A model generated the notes under the pieces. That model was not told the origin of the DNA and made no database searches. It was given only the letters and a program-made list of their open reading frames with translations. A stretch of 64,000 bases of DNA from JAJPHW01 sp963771505 (GTDB lineage: Bacteria > Acidobacteriota > Terriglobia > Terriglobales > Acidobacteriaceae): the NCBI GenBank assembly GCA_963771505.1, contig CAVYTO010000002.1, positions 930,001 to 994,000 on the forward strand. The letters run 5' to 3'. Shown in pieces: positions 61,148-64,000 of the stretch. Position 1 is the first letter of the stretch, and every line of letters begins with the position of its first letter. Both the position numbers and the translations under genes were made by a program.

Positions 61148-61572
61148 GAAGGGCGCAGGTTCAGTCTAGAGAAGAACAGGCGCAGGTAGCGAGTGTTTCA
61201 CCGGCAATTCAGGTGTTTACTTTGGGGTTAACTTAGGGGTACCCCCTCCCCCCTCTTGGCGCTAAATCTAACAAAATAAACGATGAGCATGGCCACAGCC
61301 CGGCTAAATCCATGGTTTATAAACCATTTACACGCAAAATCCAGAAAAGATTGAACTTAACTTTCTTAGGCTATTAGGCCTTACCGGTTTCCAGATGGGG
61401 GAGGTTGTTTGCGACACCGGCTTACGTCGCAGCAGGAATATTCAAGCGACGTTTCATTCAGATTGCGATTGTCAGGGACGCGATGTCAAGGAAAAAATTG
61501 GCTGGGGTCGGTTCGCTTGTGGAGCAGAAACGGTGCTCGCTTTGAGGCGTTTAAAGCCGCTCCAGATGTGGT
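61148..61572. other. Intergenic patch with palindromes, before transposase remnant
   Basis: No supported gene. It holds GGGGTACCCC (61236-61245), followed by a C-rich run, and a perfect 16-base palindrome ATGGTTTATAAACCAT (61312-61327). The part from about 61380 is probably degraded sequence related to the transposase remnant. Confidence 0.5.
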
Positions 61573-61895
61573 TTGACCCTGGGGCATTGGCTCGCCCAGT
61601 TTGGCGTTTTAAACGCGCACCGCCGCGATCAGGTCAACCACAGCGTAGAGGAATACGTACGTTATGAAGACGAAGTGTGCATCACGACGAATACGATTGA
61701 GGGCTATTTCGCAACCCTGAAACGTGGTATCAACGGTGTGTGTCACCATGTCGGCAAGCAGCACTTGCATCGCTACTTGAGCGAGTTCGATTTTCGGTAC
61801 AACTCTCGCAAGGAAACGGACGGCGACCGACTTTGATGGCGCTCAAGAGCACGGGCGTAAAACCGCTGATGCTCCGAGACTCAAGAAGTAACTAA
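61573..61895 (+). pseudogene. Decayed IS1595/ISXO2-type transposase fragment
   Basis: The translation (QVNHSVEEYVRYEDEVCIT, TNTIEGYFATLKRGINGV and HLHRYLSEFDFRYNSR) is the C-terminal part of an IS1595-family DDE transposase. The N-terminal part and catalytic Asp residues are missing. Near 61830 the frame shifts: the next frame continues TLMALKSTGVKPLMLR, as in intact family members, to a stop at 61893. Truncated and frameshifted, so inactive. No terminal repeats were identified. Confidence 0.8.
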
Positions 61896-61929
61896 CTGAC
61901 ATCCCCGAGACGGAGATAAAGTTTTCTTC

Positions 61930-62793
61930 ATGCTGGAAGCCTACATGGATGAGAGTGGCATTCATGATGGCGCTCACGCCTGTGTTATTGCTGGATACTG
62001 GGGCCATGAGAGACGGTGGAGGTCCTTTGAAAAAAGGTGGCGCAAGGTTTTAGAGGATGCACGAGTATGCGAATTTCACAGCGTTGATTTTTGGAAACCG
62101 GACGGTACGCGTAAGGGAATCTTTAGGGATTGGCCAGACAACAAAGCCGACAAATTTATTAGCGACCTTCTATATTGCATTGGTGATTCAAATATTTACC
62201 CAGCAACCTCGACGCTGGTGGTGTCGGCATGGCAAAAACTGAATAAGAACGAGCGCATGTTCCTTACGGGCGGTAGGTTCGACGGAAATGAGAAAGTATG
62301 GATTACCCCAAGCGCCCCCAACCAGACTTACTATTTGCCGTTCCAATTTGTAGTGGTCGCGGCAGCGGCGGCTTGCAAAGAGCAGTTTACCGTCCATTAC
62401 GTTTTCGACATTCACAAACAATTCAAGAATCATGCCAGCGATTTGTTCGCCATCTTAAAGGTTGATCCGAGTTTAAGTTGTCGTGACCGACTCGGCGCAT
62501 TTGCAATGGAGGACAGCAAGAAAGCGCCGGGACTACAAGCTGCTGATCTCTTGGCCTACCAAGCTTATCAACATGCGAAACAGCGCCACTTCGATGGTGT
62601 ACCAACGCGAACCAGATTACTTCCGCCGATCTTGCGAGCAGCTCTCAAGAATATGCGCGATGACAGAGATCATCTGTTTTTTGACAGCCTCGGCGTTTCT
62701 CAGGCTTTGCAATCAATGCCCGATTTTCTACGCAGCGGCGATCAGGAGTTCCCCATCAGACGGCGAACACTAATTCAAGGAGCGCCGGAATGA
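61930..62793 (+). CDS. DUF3800-type protein
   Basis: A 287-residue protein starting MLEAYMDESGIHDGAHACVIAGYW, the signature of DUF3800 proteins, which are predicted RNase H-like nucleases often found near mobile elements. FHSVDFWKPDGTRKG and the later APGLQAADLLAYQAYQHAK match the family. No biochemical role is assured. It directly follows the transposase remnant, consistent with horizontal origin. Confidence 0.8.
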   Translation: MLEAYMDESGIHDGAHACVIAGYWGHERRWRSFEKRWRKVLEDARVCEFHSVDFWKPDGTRKGIFRDWPDNKADKFISDLLYCIGDSNIYPATSTLVVSAWQKLNKNERMFLTGGRFDGNEKVWITPSAPNQTYYLPFQFVVVAAAAACKEQFTVHYVFDIHKQFKNHASDLFAILKVDPSLSCRDRLGAFAMEDSKKAPGLQAADLLAYQAYQHAKQRHFDGVPTRTRLLPPILRAALKNMRDDRDHLFFDSLGVSQALQSMPDFLRSGDQEFPIRRRTLIQGAPE

Positions 62794-62984
62794 ATGCATC
62801 AAAGGGAAACCCGACTAGCTCGAAACCGATACCCCACATACCGCTGCCATCAAAGAAGTAAGGGCTGACGTACTCAAGGTGAAGCCGCCAGAAAAACCCC
62901 TTAAGAGGACGAACAAATGAGTCGCTTAGGTAATAATATCCCTGACTCAGTAAAATCTGGCAGGCTAAGGTGGCCGAAGGCAGC

Positions 62985-63179
62985 ATGAACCAGATCGGGC
63001 TGAGTCTCGGGTTATTCGTCGGAGGCGTGTTACTCCTTAGCTGGAGCTACTACGAGTTCACGCGCCCCATGGGAATAGATCTTTGGTCAGGAAAATCAGC
63101 TGGTGAATTGGCAGGGCTTGGGGCGTTTATGATCGCACTGTCCATCTGGGTGCCGTTCCGCAAAAAGAAATCAAACTAG
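62985..63179 (+). CDS. Small two-TM membrane protein
   Basis: A 64-residue protein with two hydrophobic segments (IGLSLGLFVGGVLLLSWSY and LGAFMIALSIWVPF) and a Lys-rich end. I start at the ATG at 62985, with GAAGG upstream, rather than at 62970. Function unknown. Confidence 0.5.
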   Translation: MNQIGLSLGLFVGGVLLLSWSYYEFTRPMGIDLWSGKSAGELAGLGAFMIALSIWVPFRKKKSN

Positions 63180-63182
63180 AAA

Positions 63183-63392
63183 TTGAAACTGAGACACTAC
63201 CCATCCGCTCTACCATGGTGGGCGTGGCTCTTGATAGCTGTAGCCTGCTGGTTTGTTCAATTGATTTTTAGTTTTGGCACGGATGACGGATCGCTATCGT
63301 TGTGGGCTATCCGCGTCGCGCTCATTGCCGGGATGCTCTTATCAACGATCCTCGCAATAGTGCGATTTATTAAGTGGGCATGGCAAGGCTAG
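63183..63392 (+). CDS. Small two-TM membrane protein, TTG start
   Basis: A 69-residue protein with two likely TM helices (WWAWLLIAVACWFVQLIF and IRVALIAGMLLSTILAIV). The listed start is TTG, 3 bases after the preceding stop, so translational coupling is possible. Weak support apart from its membrane pattern. Confidence 0.4.
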   Translation: MKLRHYPSALPWWAWLLIAVACWFVQLIFSFGTDDGSLSLWAIRVALIAGMLLSTILAIVRFIKWAWQG

Positions 63393-63569
63393 CCCCTGTC
63401 ACGGCATCTTGTTATAACCCGACCAGCGAACATAGCGAGTAGACGTGCCGTTGACGGCGATCTTGGACGGACTCATGAGGGACTTCGGCCAGCTACCGGG
63501 AACGCCGAATGTTGGCTTGGGCGCACCAGCCACAGGCGAGGCACTGAGCGTGATCCCTGGAGAAAGAAA

Positions 63570-63589
63570 GGCGGACACGAGTGTCCGCC
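63570..63589. terminator. GGCGGACAC/GTGTCCGCC hairpin
   Basis: A perfect 9-base inverted repeat with a 2-base centre, 20 bases downstream of the glpX stop on its strand. It may be a terminator or a dispersed hairpin repeat. I see no second copy in the window. Confidence 0.5.
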
Positions 63590-63608
63590 CTACACGAAAG
63601 CAATAAAC

Positions 63609-64000
63609 CTAGGCGAAGCGAACCTTCACGTCCGGGCTCTTCTCTAATTGAATGCTGTCAATGAAGCGGACTTTGCCTGTGCGGTGAGTCATGATCACCG
63701 ACTGCGTGCGAGTGCCTTCGCCGAAAAACCGGACGCCCTTCAGTAGCGCTCCGTCAGTCACTCCGGTAGCGGCAAAGATCAATTGTTTTCCTGGCGCGAG
63801 GTCTTCGGCCTCGTAGATTTTTGACTTGTCTTTAATTCCCATGCGCGCGATGCGCTCTTCCAAATCAGGGCGATCAATGATCAATCTGCCTAACATATAC
63901 CCGTTCAAGCATCGGATAGCCGCTGCGGTGATCACGCCCTCCGGAGCGCCGCCAGAGCCCATGACGGCGTGGACTCCCGTCCCAATAACCGCCGCCGCGA
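63609..64000 (-). CDS. glpX: Class II fructose-1,6-bisphosphatase (GlpX), 5' end outside window
   Basis: The C-terminal 130 residues of a GlpX-type fructose bisphosphatase of gluconeogenesis. VMGSGGAPEGVITAAAIRCL and MLGRLIIDRP are diagnostic, followed by IFAATGVTDGALLKGVRFF. The frame is open to the window edge beyond the first in-window ATG at 63962, so the N-terminal part is cut off. Confidence 0.93.
   Translation of the reverse strand, partial: AAAVIGTGVHAVMGSGGAPEGVITAAAIRCLNGYMLGRLIIDRPDLEERIARMGIKDKSKIYEAEDLAPGKQLIFAATGVTDGALLKGVRFFGEGTRTQSVIMTHRTGKVRFIDSIQLEKSPDVKVRFA

Noticed and set aside
61395..61667. A 90-codon plus-strand frame before the transposase fragment
   Set aside because: Out of frame with the recognisable transposase and without a domain; probably degraded sequence.
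62756..62986. A 76-residue minus-strand frame after the DUF3800 gene
   Set aside because: It overlaps the end of that gene and the start of the next; mostly aromatic and hydrophobic residues but no start signal, so not supported.
1..64000. CRISPR arrays, rRNA genes, prophage genes, riboswitches
   Set aside because: Looked for by eye: no regularly spaced repeats, no rRNA-like stretches, no phage structural genes and no recognisable riboswitch fold.

Overview
The window looks like a chromosomal segment of an Acidobacteriota bacterium (inference, moderate confidence). It encodes a Gram-negative envelope (kdsA, kdsD and kdsC for the KDO of LPS; C-terminal beta-barrel ends), an aminofutalosine-type menaquinone gene (mqnE), many Ala/Pro-rich secreted proteins, and a group 1h (formerly group 5) 'atmospheric' [NiFe]-hydrogenase, a combination common in soil Acidobacteriota. 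Most genes are ordinary housekeeping or envelope genes. Two blocks stand out: a 20-kb hydrogenase island and a small metal operon that appears to encode a selenoprotein.

Layout. 1-3.0 kb: end of a PLP-dependent decarboxylase, a secreted unknown and a PIN/AbrB pair. 3.2-9.9 kb: pyrG, a Tat-exported vanadium haloperoxidase, then kdsA, a potassium channel and kdsD. 10-11.2 kb: a second PIN module and a small protein. 11.3-24.6 kb: proS, a class A penicillin-binding protein, a TPR protein, kdsC, lhr, an M23 peptidase and an acyl-carrier-protein/KAS III pair.

25.2-45.1 kb, all on the minus strand, is the hydrogenase island. In transcription order it holds: a second small subunit (hhyS2), a PAS histidine kinase and a NarL-type regulator in one operon; hhyS and hhyL; a NifU-C-like protein; three group-1h companion proteins of unknown function; a maturation protease with an extra N-terminal domain; a tiny membrane protein; two YceI-like proteins; hypC, hypD and hypE; a double-SIS protein; a glutaredoxin-like protein; hypF, hypA and hypB; and a nickel permease. 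Nearly all neighbours overlap or are a few bases apart. The island is self-sufficient for nickel uptake, cofactor synthesis and large-subunit processing. It has no cytochrome b subunit, so electron transfer to menaquinone must use another route. The YceI pair and the small membrane protein are candidates.

45.4-48.6 kb: a CDF-like permease preceded by a small membrane ORF and, divergently, an operon of a Cys-rich exported protein, an outer-membrane-type protein, a secreted HMA-domain protein and a MerT-like permease. In the HMA protein the first Cys of the GMxCxxC motif is replaced by an in-frame TGA, followed by a SECIS-like hairpin. 48.9-61.1 kb: tRNA-Ala(GGC), an ECF sigma/anti-sigma pair, TPR proteins, rnc, two HTH-only LuxR proteins, a hydrolase, recQ, mqnE, a Tat-exported asparaginase-family protein and an exosortase. 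61.2-63.4 kb: a degenerate patch with a decayed IS1595-like transposase, a DUF3800 protein and two tiny membrane proteins. The window ends in glpX.

Family assignments come from reading the translations and recalled family signatures. No database search was run.
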